From NCBI GenBank assembly GCA_902727915.1, contig CACVAU010000031.1:1-35886 (forward strand): a stretch of 35,886 nucleotides of DNA, read 5' to 3'. Positions within the stretch are counted from its first letter, which is position 1. Every line of letters begins with the position of its first letter. Below the pieces are notes generated by a model, which was not told where the DNA came from, made no database searches, and worked only from the letters and a program-made list of their open reading frames with translations. This DNA comes from an uncultured Sulfurovum sp. Its GTDB lineage: Bacteria; Campylobacterota; Campylobacteria; Campylobacterales; Sulfurovaceae. A program made the translations under genes and the position numbers. Below, piece after piece: positions 7,464 through 14,655 of the stretch.

Positions 7464-7683
7464 AAGTATTTTAAAAAAGGAACTTCTTTTCTACTTAGTG
7501 ATATTTATTGTATTGGCTTTAATATCACATGGTGACCTATTGAATAACCCTCTAGCAAGGCTAGAACTGTTAATTGATCAAGGAAATTATCTTCATCCTT
7601 TTTTTTATACATTTGTTGTATATAGTTTAATTCTAATAGTGAGAAAAATTTTAGATTTTATCATAGGTTTATTTGAGAAATAA
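7450..7683 (+). CDS. Small two-helix membrane protein
   Basis: This 77-residue protein is not recognised. It has two predicted membrane helices (about residues 12-27 and 49-66 from this start), a basic N terminus (MEKFKSILKK) and a short loop with RLELLIDQGNYLHP. The frame is open further upstream, but I choose the ATG at 7450 because GGAG at 7442-7445 sits just before it. The gene then overlaps the acidic protein by 14 bases, which suggests coupled translation. The neighbouring ATG at 7447 is an alternative. It is the last gene before the soxC leader and could be a small membrane anchor for sulfide-oxidation components; that is inference. Confidence 0.65.
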   Translation: MEKFKSILKKELLFYLVIFIVLALISHGDLLNNPLARLELLIDQGNYLHPFFYTFVVYSLILIVRKILDFIIGLFEK

Positions 7684-7859
7684 GTTGATGATATTGATTT
7701 TATAATTCAATATTATAACTGTTTCTACAAGTAACATGAGATATTTAAAGTTGATTTTTCTTAATATCTATGAATAGTATTAAAAATCTTAACGTTATAA
7801 TAATTATTATAACTTATGTTAATCATCAATTTTACTTTATAAAAGTGATGTGTTACATA

Positions 7860-7890
7860 TTTTTAAGGAGTAAATATAAACTCCTAAAAA
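7860..7890 (+). repeat. Hairpin in the soxC leader
   Basis: TTTTTAAGGAG (7860-7870) can pair with CTCCTAAAAA (7881-7890), with one bulged A and a 10-base loop. The left arm carries an AAGGAG that resembles a Shine-Dalgarno sequence but lies about 50 bases before the soxC start, too far to serve it. It lies in the 237-base gap between the small membrane protein and soxC, which otherwise shows only AT-rich sequence. Confidence 0.4.
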
Positions 7891-7920
7891 TTATAAAAAT
7901 CTAAAAACAAAGGTGAGAAT

Positions 7921-9222
7921 GTGAACAAAACATTGGAAACAGAAGAGTTAGATTCTGCTAGCAGAAGAGACTTCTTTAAGAAAACGGCATCCGTTAGTAC
8001 GATTGCTGCTACAAGTATTTTAGTACCAAATACATTGCTTGCAGATGATGAAAATATCATGCATCATGTAAAGTGGGGAACTACATTAGGTCATGAGGTA
8101 AATAAATTTCCTTATGGTATGCCACCACTGTATGAGCATAATGTAGTGAGAAGAACTTCGCCACTTATGTCTTCAGCTGGAGACATGCATGCAGCGATTT
8201 CAATGACTCCATTGGCTGACTTAACTGGAATTATTGTACCAAATGGATTACATTTTACACGTACACATAATGGTGTTGCACAAGTTGATCCAAATAAGTT
8301 TAGACTTATGATTCATGGACTTGTAGAGAAGCCTATTGTACTTACCTTAGATGAATTAAAAAGATATCCAAGTGAGAGTAGAATTTTAATGATGGAATGT
8401 CCATCTAACTCTGCTGCTGAATGGAAAGGACCACAATTTGGTACTTTACAAATGGCTAAAGGTATGATGTCATGTGCCGAGTGGACTGGTGTTCGTCTTA
8501 AAACAATTCTTGATGAGCTTGGACTGAAGCCAGAAGCTAAGTGGATGCTTGCTGAAGGTTCTGATGGTTCTGAGATGAGTAGAACAGTACCTATTGAAAA
8601 AGTATTAGATGACGCGATGATTGTTTGGGGACAAAATGGTGAAGCATTACGTAATGAGCAGGGATATCCAGTTCGTTTAATGTTACCAGGCTGGGAAGCA
8701 AACCTTTGTGTTAAATGGCTAAAAAGATTAGAGTTTGGTGAGAAACCATGGTATGCAAAAGAAGAAACTTCTAAGTATACAGCATTAACTGCAAGTGGAA
8801 AAGCGATTCAGCACTTTTATGCAAATGAAGTTAACTCTGTGGTTACTTATCCATGTCCTGAGAGAGATTGGACAGCCCTTAAAAAAGGTGATATTGTTGA
8901 AATCGAAGGTTTATCTTGGACTGGACATGGAACAATTAAAGGTGTAGATATTTCTTTTGATGGTGGAAAAAACTGGGTTGAAGCGCAACTTAAAGGTTTA
9001 GTTCTACCAAAAGCATGGACAAGATTTTCTTACATACACAAATATGATGGTAAACCAATGTTATTACAAAGTCGTGCTTATGATGATTCTGACAATGTTC
9101 AGCCAACAGTTAACCAAGAAAAAGCTGTTGTAGGTGTTGAAGGTGTTTATCATAGAAATGCAATTATGACATGGGAAGTAACTGATATGGGAAAGGTAAA
9201 CAATGTTCAAGTTAGATCGTAA
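7921..9222 (+). CDS. soxC: SoxC, molybdenum subunit of sulfane dehydrogenase
   Basis: SoxC with SoxD oxidises the sulfane sulfur bound to SoxY in the periplasm. The 433-residue protein starts with a Tat signal (SRRDFFKKTASVSTIAATSIL). Next comes the sulfite-oxidase-type molybdopterin domain (about 90-275) with the Mo-ligand Cys160 in M-E-C-P-S-N-S. The Mo-co dimerisation domain (about 285-420) follows, containing the family pattern W-T-G-H-G-T-I-K-G-V-D-I-S-F-D-G-G-K-N-W. The start codon is GTG, chosen because AAGGTGAG stands just before it and no in-frame ATG fits. The last 20 bases overlap soxD. Having SoxCD implies the full Sox route to sulfate without free sulfur as an obligatory product. 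The partner genes soxXAB are not in the window. Confidence 0.94.
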   Translation: MNKTLETEELDSASRRDFFKKTASVSTIAATSILVPNTLLADDENIMHHVKWGTTLGHEVNKFPYGMPPLYEHNVVRRTSPLMSSAGDMHAAISMTPLADLTGIIVPNGLHFTRTHNGVAQVDPNKFRLMIHGLVEKPIVLTLDELKRYPSESRILMMECPSNSAAEWKGPQFGTLQMAKGMMSCAEWTGVRLKTILDELGLKPEAKWMLAEGSDGSEMSRTVPIEKVLDDAMIVWGQNGEALRNEQGYPVRLMLPGWEANLCVKWLKRLEFGEKPWYAKEETSKYTALTASGKAIQHFYANEVNSVVTYPCPERDWTALKKGDIVEIEGLSWTGHGTIKGVDISFDGGKNWVEAQLKGLVLPKAWTRFSYIHKYDGKPMLLQSRAYDDSDNVQPTVNQEKAVVGVEGVYHRNAIMTWEVTDMGKVNNVQVRS

Positions 9223-10390
9223 ATTAACAACCATTGGTATGGTATTGGTAGCTGGTGTAACATTTTCTACAATGATAGCTTCTGCTTCTGAGAGTAAAGA
9301 TGCTACTTCTGCAACAGTTGGTACATATGCATCAAAATCAGGTGCTTTAGATGGTGGGGTAACATACCCAAGAGAAAATGGTACTTATACAGCATATAAA
9401 TACAATACTCAAAGTACTAAGGGTGTCAATCCTGGTAGACCAGCTACAGCTAATGAGATTAAAGCATGGGATTTAGATGCCCTTCCCGATGGTACAGGTT
9501 TACCAGAAGGTGAAGGTTCAGTTGAACTTGGTGATGAGCTTTATGAAGCACAATGTGCTGTATGTCATGGTGAGTTTGGTGCTGGTGGTTCTGGTTACCC
9601 TCAACTTGCTGGTGGTAATATGGATAAAGATGAAAACGGTGTAATAATTACATTGAAAAATCAAAGAGTATATGGTAGCACAGATGCGCCAAAAAGAACT
9701 GTTGGTACATACTGGCCAGTTGCTACAACACTTTTTACATATATTAGAGATTCAATGCCTTATGCACATCCAAAATCTTTAAGTAATGATGAAGTTTATG
9801 CAATTACTGCTTATATTCTTGCTCAAAATGAGATTGAGATTGATGGTGAAGAGATGGATGATGAGTATGTTTTAAATAAAGAAAAGCTTTCAAAAGTTGT
9901 TCTTCCAAATAGAAATGGATTCTATCCAAACATTGATGGACCTAATGCTATTGAAGATATTAGAGCATTTTATGCTGATCGTGCTAAAAACATTGGTGCT
10001 GGTACAAGATGTATGACAGATTGTAAAGATCCAGGTGGAATTGATGGTAAAACACCAGCAGGTGTAATGAAAATTAAGTATGAAATGTCTGATGTAACAC
10101 CTCCTTATGCTTATGATAAGAGTTTACCTCCAAAGAAAGAAGATAAGAATGCTCATCCTGGTAAAGCAGGTTATGAAACAAGCTGTCTTTTATGTCACAA
10201 AACAGATGCAATGGGTGCTCCTGCTGTTGGTGATAAAGCTGGATGGGAAATTGTTATGAAAAAAGGTTTAGATAAAGTTTATCATAATACTATCCACGGT
10301 ATTAATGGAATGCCTGCTAAAGGTGGAACTTCTTTACCAGATGATGAAATTAAAAAGATTGTTGACTATATGATTGAGGCAAGTAAGTAG
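9203..10390 (+). CDS. soxD: SoxD, diheme cytochrome subunit of sulfane dehydrogenase
   Basis: This is the electron-accepting partner of SoxC. A signal/anchor segment (about residues 9-29) precedes two cytochrome c domains. The first heme motif is C-A-V-C-H (118-122). The second is C-L-L-C-H (328-332), with probable Met ligands in D-S-M-P-Y-A-H-P and G-I-N-G-M-P-A-K-G-G. Between them lies an extra Cys pair, C-M-T-D-C (270 and 274), in a linker that also has N-R-N-G-F. The gene begins inside soxC (20-base overlap), giving tight coupling. The 395-residue length agrees with diheme SoxD. A perfect 11-bp palindrome follows at 10439-10465, before soxY. Confidence 0.93.
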   Translation: MFKLDRKLTTIGMVLVAGVTFSTMIASASESKDATSATVGTYASKSGALDGGVTYPRENGTYTAYKYNTQSTKGVNPGRPATANEIKAWDLDALPDGTGLPEGEGSVELGDELYEAQCAVCHGEFGAGGSGYPQLAGGNMDKDENGVIITLKNQRVYGSTDAPKRTVGTYWPVATTLFTYIRDSMPYAHPKSLSNDEVYAITAYILAQNEIEIDGEEMDDEYVLNKEKLSKVVLPNRNGFYPNIDGPNAIEDIRAFYADRAKNIGAGTRCMTDCKDPGGIDGKTPAGVMKIKYEMSDVTPPYAYDKSLPPKKEDKNAHPGKAGYETSCLLCHKTDAMGAPAVGDKAGWEIVMKKGLDKVYHNTIHGINGMPAKGGTSLPDDEIKKIVDYMIEASK

Positions 10391-10438
10391 TCTTTAGATT
10401 ATGAACACTGTTTTTACACGATTAGTGAATATTATAAT

Positions 10439-10465
10439 ACTTATAAGATGTACTATCTTATAAGT
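10439..10465. repeat. Perfect palindrome between soxD and soxY (copy 2)
   Basis: ACTTATAAGAT (10439-10449) and ATCTTATAAGT (10455-10465) are exact inverted repeats around a 5-base loop. It lies 49 bases after the soxD stop and 25 bases before the soxY start. No T-run follows, so it is more likely an operator or an mRNA processing/stability hairpin. Such a hairpin could raise the level of soxYZ relative to soxCD. Confidence 0.55.
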
Positions 10466-10490
10466 CCAAATTAACATAAAGGAAAGATAA

Positions 10491-10949
10491 ATGGAAAGAC
10501 GAAATTTTTTAAGTATGGGTGTTGTAGCAGCAGCTGCAGTACTAATGCCAGTGACAAATTTACAGGCTGTTAACTTTAGAGAAACGAATGCAAAAGCATG
10601 GGAGGCAGAGAAATCTCCAGAAGCTATTAAAGCTATGTTTGGTGATGGTAAATTAAACCCAACTGATAAAATCAAGATGACTGCTCCTAAGTTAGCAGAA
10701 AACGGTGGTTCTATTCCAATTCGTCTTAGAAGTGATTTAGACATTGAGACAATTGCATTTTTCCAAGATGCTAACCCTAGATCTGCTACTGTAGTATTCT
10801 CAATTCCAGAAGGTCAAAAGGTAGACATCGCATTTAGAGTTAAAATGAGACAAACAGCTTACGTTACTGTTGTTGCTAAAACTAAAGATGGAAAGCTTCA
10901 TACACTTAACAAAGAGATTGATGTATCTATCGGTGGTTGTGGAGGGTGA
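10491..10949 (+). CDS. soxY: Sulfur carrier SoxY with canonical GGCGG arm (copy 2)
   Basis: This is the covalent carrier of thiosulfate-derived sulfur. A Tat signal (ERRNFLSMGVVAAAAV, cleavage after NLQA) leads into the SoxY Ig-like domain. The 152-residue product ends I-G-G-C-G-G with the reactive Cys at 150, the textbook swinging arm. It shares the mature start V-N-F-R and much of the fold with copy 1 at 3492-3929, but clearly differs in the arm and in charge. The ribosome binding site AAAGGAAAG precedes the ATG. soxZ follows after 63 bases, and the genes lie in the soxCDYZ order usual in sulfur-oxidising Campylobacterota. Confidence 0.95.
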   Translation: MERRNFLSMGVVAAAAVLMPVTNLQAVNFRETNAKAWEAEKSPEAIKAMFGDGKLNPTDKIKMTAPKLAENGGSIPIRLRSDLDIETIAFFQDANPRSATVVFSIPEGQKVDIAFRVKMRQTAYVTVVAKTKDGKLHTLNKEIDVSIGGCGG

Positions 10950-11012
10950 TATAAACCCCATCCACGTTTTAACTAAGAGAAACTAAACTAAAATAAAGTA
11001 AAAGGATACAAG

Positions 11013-11321
11013 ATGGCTAAAAAAGCGATGAAAATCAAAGCAAAAGAAAAAGATGGTGTTGTTAAAGTAAAAGCAATGTTCAAAAGTCTAATGGCTGATA
11101 AAGAAGAAGCTGAAAAAAAGAATATTGAAGTTGAGTATATTGCTCATATTCTTGGAAAAGCTAATGATAAAGTTGTATTTGAAGCAACTACAAGTGGATT
11201 TATGTCAGAAGATCCATTAATGAAATTTGCATTTACAGGTGCTAAGAAGGGTGACTCTTTAGAGTTTGAACTTACTATGCATGATGGTAAAAAAGTAACA
11301 GGAAATAAAAAAATTAAATAA
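11013..11321 (+). CDS. soxZ: SoxZ (copy 2)
   Basis: This is the non-covalent partner of SoxY copy 2. The 102-residue product lacks a signal peptide. It has the SoxZ pattern of an N-terminal K-I-K-A-K strand, E-Y-I-A-H-I-L-G-K, and F-M-S-E-D-P-L-M-K-F, ending in a Lys-rich strand. Compared with copy 1 (3127-3426) it has an insertion of charged residues after the second strand (DKEEAEKKNIE), so the two pairs may have diverged to recognise different SoxY or enzyme partners. The ribosome binding site AAAAGGATACAAG is good. The next gene starts 9 bases after the stop. Confidence 0.93.
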   Translation: MAKKAMKIKAKEKDGVVKVKAMFKSLMADKEEAEKKNIEVEYIAHILGKANDKVVFEATTSGFMSEDPLMKFAFTGAKKGDSLEFELTMHDGKKVTGNKKIK

Positions 11322-11329
11322 GGATACTT

Positions 11330-12652
11330 ATGAAAAAAATATTAAGTATAGTATTGATACTAGCATTCGTTATATCAATGCCCTTTATTTTCAATAAGTC
11401 TGTTACTGTCGAAAACCCTAACAAACTCGATATTGATGGAAACTTCATTCTTAATGAATGGGTTCCATCAAGAGTGGGTGAAGGTCCAGATTGGGACTAC
11501 AACTTAAAGCCTGTAAAGATCAGTGATAGAGTATGGTGTTACTTCGGTGCAATGGAAATGCCTACAAAAGAAAATGCTGGAGATATGTCAAACTCTTGTT
11601 ATATCAAAGGTGATACTGAGTGGATTACGTGGGATACAGGTCCTTCATATGTATTTGCTGAACAAGCTTATGCTGAGATGAAAAAGATTGCTGATATGCC
11701 TGTGAAAACAGTTATTATTAGTCATGAACATGATGATCATTGGTTAGGTAACAACTACTATAAAGAAGTACATGGTGCTAAAATTATTGGTGCTCATTCG
11801 ATTAACGAAAATTACTTTGGTCCTAGACATATAGAAGGTAAAGATTACCCAGGTATGCAAACAAGAATGATTAAAGCACTCTATCAGAATGCTACAAGAA
11901 AAACTGTTTTAGCATTGACGGATGAAGCACATGAAGATACTGTTGAATTTACAATTTCGGGTGTTAATTTAGAGTATGTTAAAGTAGGTTATGCACACTC
12001 TGAGGAAGATTGGTATTTATATTTACCAGATGACAAAGTTATTTTAGCAGCTGATGTTGTTATGAATGGTAGAGTTACTTCAAACAGAGATGGTTTAGTT
12101 ATTGGACAAATTAATGCTATTAATTCTATTAGAGCTAGAGATTGGGATTATTTGGTACCAGGACATGGATTTATTACGGATAAAACAGCAGCAGATGAAT
12201 CTGTAAAATACTTTGCATTACTAACAGAGAGAGTACTTGATAAGATGGAAGATGGCATTATTGCTGACTTTATTACAAAAGAAGTTACACTTGATGAATA
12301 TCGAGAAAAAGATTTGTATTATGTATTAAGTCCACAAAATGTATTTAGATCTTATGAAGAACTTGAAATGTATGATGAAGATGATTTGATTGATTATGTT
12401 GCAATACAAGAAGAGAAAAAAGCTAAAAAAGCAGCTGAGGCGAAAGCAAAAGCAGAAGCAGAAGAGAAAATGAAAGCAGAAGCAGAAGCAGAAGCAGCAG
12501 CTAAGGTTGAAGTAGTTGAGGCTCCTAAGGTTGAAGCACCGAAGATTGAAACAACTGAAAGTGTGAAAGTTGAAGCTGTAAAAACCAAGGAAGAGGCTGA
12601 AGTACCTACTGTACCTGGTGTACCTGAAGTACCTTCAGTTGAATCCATATAA
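11330..12652 (+). CDS. Exported metallo-beta-lactamase-fold hydrolase, SoxH-like
   Basis: The MBL-fold domain (about residues 60-300) carries the zinc ligands H-E-H-D-D-H at 132-137, His223, Asp241 and His279 (V-P-G-H-G). An N-terminal hydrophobic segment (about 4-21) acts as a signal or anchor. MBL proteins called SoxH occur at the ends of sox operons in other bacteria, and their exact substrate is unsettled. Persulfide or thioester hydrolysis is possible. The odd part is the tail after residue 360: an Ala/Glu/Lys-rich stretch of about 30 residues predicted as a charged helix, then repeated V-E-A-P-K-type units and a Val-Pro-rich end. The DNA below the tail holds a GCAGAA repeat. The ribosome binding site is AAGGATACTT, 9 bases from soxZ, so it is the last gene of the soxCDYZ operon. 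Confidence 0.88.
   Translation: MKKILSIVLILAFVISMPFIFNKSVTVENPNKLDIDGNFILNEWVPSRVGEGPDWDYNLKPVKISDRVWCYFGAMEMPTKENAGDMSNSCYIKGDTEWITWDTGPSYVFAEQAYAEMKKIADMPVKTVIISHEHDDHWLGNNYYKEVHGAKIIGAHSINENYFGPRHIEGKDYPGMQTRMIKALYQNATRKTVLALTDEAHEDTVEFTISGVNLEYVKVGYAHSEEDWYLYLPDDKVILAADVVMNGRVTSNRDGLVIGQINAINSIRARDWDYLVPGHGFITDKTAADESVKYFALLTERVLDKMEDGIIADFITKEVTLDEYREKDLYYVLSPQNVFRSYEELEMYDEDDLIDYVAIQEEKKAKKAAEAKAKAEAEEKMKAEAEAEAAAKVEVVEAPKVEAPKIETTESVKVEAVKTKEEAEVPTVPGVPEVPSVESI
12452..12499 (+). repeat. GCAGAA hexanucleotide repeat inside the MBL gene
   Basis: Two GCAGAA units (12452-12463) and, after an interruption, three more plus GCAGCA (12476-12499) encode the Ala-Glu-rich helix of the C-terminal tail. 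Because the unit is six bases, slippage would change the tail length by two residues without breaking the frame. Confidence 0.8.
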
Positions 12653-12657
12653 AACCA

Positions 12658-12688
12658 GATATTCATTGGTATATTTACTAATGATATC
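12658..12688 (+). repeat. Hairpin just after the sox operon
   Basis: GATAT-(T)-CATTGGTA pairs with TACTAATG-ATATC around a 4-base loop, with one bulge and one G-U pair. It begins 6 bases after the MBL stop codon. No T-run follows. It could protect the 3' end of the soxCDYZ mRNA ahead of the terminator-like hairpin at 12704-12736. Confidence 0.45.
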
Positions 12689-12703
12689 ACCCTTGACTAA
12701 TTT

Positions 12704-12736
12704 GTCATTAGTGTAAAAAGCTAATTGACATTTTTT
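12704..12736 (+). terminator. Intrinsic terminator of the soxCDYZ operon
   Basis: GTCATTAG (12704-12711) pairs with CTAATTGAC (12721-12729), with one bulged base, and is followed by ATTTTTTAG. The stem is short and AT-rich, but position and T-run fit a terminator about 50-80 bases after the last gene. Confidence 0.5.
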
Positions 12737-12753
12737 AGTCTTTTATCTACTAC
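12725..12753 (+). promoter_or_regulatory. Promoter of the TPR gene, overlapping the terminator
   Basis: TTGACA (12725-12730) is a perfect -35 hexamer, 17 bases before TACTAC (12748-12753). The start site would be near 12760, giving a leader of about 59 bases before the ATG at 12819. The -35 hexamer is also the descending arm of the upstream terminator. Confidence 0.45.
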
Positions 12754-12818
12754 TTGTGAAACTTTACCCTACTTACTTATTCATATTAAAAAAACAGATT
12801 AATTTTAGAAGGAAATAA

Positions 12819-13565
12819 ATGAAAAATTTATTATTTGCTATTATGCTTTTGGGACAAACATTTTTATTGGCACATGGTCCAAATCATAATCTTGCAGAAG
12901 AGGCTAAAAAAAGAGGTGATTATAAAAGTGCTTTAAAATATACCCTAAAGCAACTGGATGAAGATTTAACAAGTTTAGGTAAAAATGCTCCTGAGACCAT
13001 TATTAGTTACTCAAAAGCAGGTTATTATTCTGAAAAAATAGGTGAGTATGAAGAGGCATTAACTTATAATCTGGAAGCCTTAAAAAGACAAAAAAGACTG
13101 GAAGAAAAGAATGATGTAACGTTAGCTTCAATGTATAATAACATGGGTGGGATTTATAATAAGCTAAAACAGTATGATCAAGCACTTAAATATTACTTTG
13201 AATCTTTAAAAGTACAAGAAGCACTCTTTGGTAAAAATCATCGTTCAGCATCAATTACTTATAATAATATAGCTGGAGTTTATCGTAAACAAGAGAACTA
13301 TAAACAAGCATTGATTTATTATCAAAAAGCTTTACATATTAGAAAAGAAGCTTTAGGTCAAAATCATTATACGGTTGCTTTATCTCATAGTAATATAGGA
13401 TTAATTTATTTTGAACAAGAGAAACATCAACAGGCATTAGCACAGTTAGCTAAAGCTTTAAAGATACAAGAGAATAAATTTGGAAAAGAACATTCATTTA
13501 CAAGAAAGACACAGAATAATATTGATTATATTAAAAAACAAATGCTCAAAAACAAAAAAGCCTAA
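12819..13565 (+). CDS. Exported tetratricopeptide-repeat protein
   Basis: TPR proteins are helical scaffolds for protein-protein contact. The 248-residue product has a signal peptide (about residues 1-19, ending LLAHG), so it should be periplasmic. It then has four to five TPR units of the 42-residue kinesin-light-chain type. The units share A-x-x-Y-N-N-(I/M)-(A/G)-G-x-Y, Y-x-Q-A-L-x-Y-Y, and the linker G-K-N-H / G-Q-N-H / G-K-E-H. The ribosome binding site AGAAGGAAA is good. It ends 4 bases from the convergent gene at 13570. Its partner is unknown. Periplasmic location beside the sox operon makes an assembly or envelope role possible but unproven. Confidence 0.85.
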   Translation: MKNLLFAIMLLGQTFLLAHGPNHNLAEEAKKRGDYKSALKYTLKQLDEDLTSLGKNAPETIISYSKAGYYSEKIGEYEEALTYNLEALKRQKRLEEKNDVTLASMYNNMGGIYNKLKQYDQALKYYFESLKVQEALFGKNHRSASITYNNIAGVYRKQENYKQALIYYQKALHIRKEALGQNHYTVALSHSNIGLIYFEQEKHQQALAQLAKALKIQENKFGKEHSFTRKTQNNIDYIKKQMLKNKKA

Positions 13566-13569
13566 TGGC

Positions 13570-14037
13570 TTATTTGTTCGCACTTACTTCAAAATAATGT
13601 ACAACTTCTCGAACAAGGGTTGAGGCTTTTCGTCTAGTGAAATGTTCAGTTAGGTCAAAACCTTCTGTTTCATAACCCTCTTTATATTCTTTAATAAAAG
13701 CATTGTATAAATCTTCATCTATAGCTGTTATTTCATACTGTACTTTATCAAAATATTTATCTTCTTGCTTAATAAGTTTTCGTGACTTTTCATTGGCGTT
13801 AATTCCTCCATATCTATTTCCTTTTTCTTGAGTGATATTCATCTCAAGATGCGCACGAATAGAGGTAATGGTATGTTCTAATTGATTCAGAGACATATTC
13901 TTAGCTACTTTATGAATAACTGTTGGATATTTCTCATTATAGCCCCAGTCACCTGATATTGGAAAATCTACTGAAAAGGTAGATTGTATAAGTTCTTGAA
14001 TATTTTCATATTTTGGTAGCGTATTAAAAGTTATCAT
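13570..14037 (-). CDS. Uncharacterised protein co-transcribed with a thioredoxin-like gene
   Basis: I do not recognise this 155-residue protein. It has no signal peptide, no membrane segment and no cysteine. It is mixed alpha/beta with many charged residues; visible features are an early S-G-D-W-G-Y-N-E-K-Y turn and E-K-G-N-R-Y-G-G-I-N-A-N-E-K in the middle. It starts only 3 bases after the stop of the thioredoxin-like gene, so the two form an operon. It should be cytoplasmic while its partner faces the periplasm. The convergent TPR gene ends 4 bases away. Confidence 0.75.
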   Translation of the reverse strand: MITFNTLPKYENIQELIQSTFSVDFPISGDWGYNEKYPTVIHKVAKNMSLNQLEHTITSIRAHLEMNITQEKGNRYGGINANEKSRKLIKQEDKYFDKVQYEITAIDEDLYNAFIKEYKEGYETEGFDLTEHFTRRKASTLVREVVHYFEVSANK

Positions 14038-14040
14038 TGT

Positions 14041-14505
14041 TTACTCACTCATTAAGTCAACTTGGTCTAGTACATCGTACCAACCAGCAAGTTCTCTACT
14101 ACCTTGTATATGTGCCGTAATATTTCCATCAGCTGTTAAAAAATAGTGCATAGGAACCCCATATTTTTCAAAACCGTTAGGAATTTGGTCTCGGTCTCGG
14201 GACATATACAGTAAGACATAATCTTCTTTCATTGTTTCTATTAGTTCTTGATTTGAAAGGGTCTGTTCTTTAAATCTATCACAATGTATACATTTGTCTG
14301 CACCAATAAAAAGATAAACCATTTTACCTTCTTTTTTAGCTATTTGAAGTGCAGTATTATAGTCATTTCCCCAGTTTAGTTTGAGAGTAGTAATTTCCTT
14401 ACTATTCTTTGGAGTATTTTCCTTATGCTCACTTGTATTCGTTGTAGATAAGAATAGATATCCTACAAATAATACTACTACAGCAATTAATAAAATGTTA
14501 CGCAT
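14041..14505 (-). CDS. Membrane-anchored periplasmic thioredoxin-fold protein
   Basis: An N-terminal helix (about residues 3-20) anchors a thioredoxin-like domain (about 40-150) of the Thioredoxin_7/SoxW-like kind. The redox motif C-I-H-C is at residues 72-75, preceded by Y-L-F-I-G-A-D-K. The cis-Pro site is Y-G-V-P-M-H-Y-F. The His in the CxxC hints at a reactive or oxidising couple. Such proteins reduce or repair disulfides in the periplasm. In other sox systems SoxW/SoxV/SoxS-type thioredoxins keep the SoxY cysteine reduced, and this one lies just beyond a soxCDYZ operon. The match to SoxW is by context and fold, not proven orthology. Confidence 0.82.
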   Translation of the reverse strand: MRNILLIAVVVLFVGYLFLSTTNTSEHKENTPKNSKEITTLKLNWGNDYNTALQIAKKEGKMVYLFIGADKCIHCDRFKEQTLSNQELIETMKEDYVLLYMSRDRDQIPNGFEKYGVPMHYFLTADGNITAHIQGSRELAGWYDVLDQVDLMSE

Positions 14506-14655
14506 TCCCAGCCTTTGTAGAGATTTGTTTTAATTATTATAACCCAGTTAGCTGAAGACTCTATTTAGGCTTAGTTGCTTTTTAATATAATGATTTTAAT
14601 GGTAGAATACTCCCCAAAAAACGGCATTTTTTAAAGCTTATAGAAGGTAGATAAC

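Noticed and set aside
10394..10744. 116-codon minus-strand frame over soxD end and soxY
   Set aside because: It lies antisense to a certain soxY gene and its spacer, has no ribosome binding site and no domain.
12394..12690. 98-codon minus-strand Ala/Ser-rich frame under the MBL tail
   Set aside because: It is the antisense image of the GCAGAA repeat and the Ala/Glu/Lys tail.
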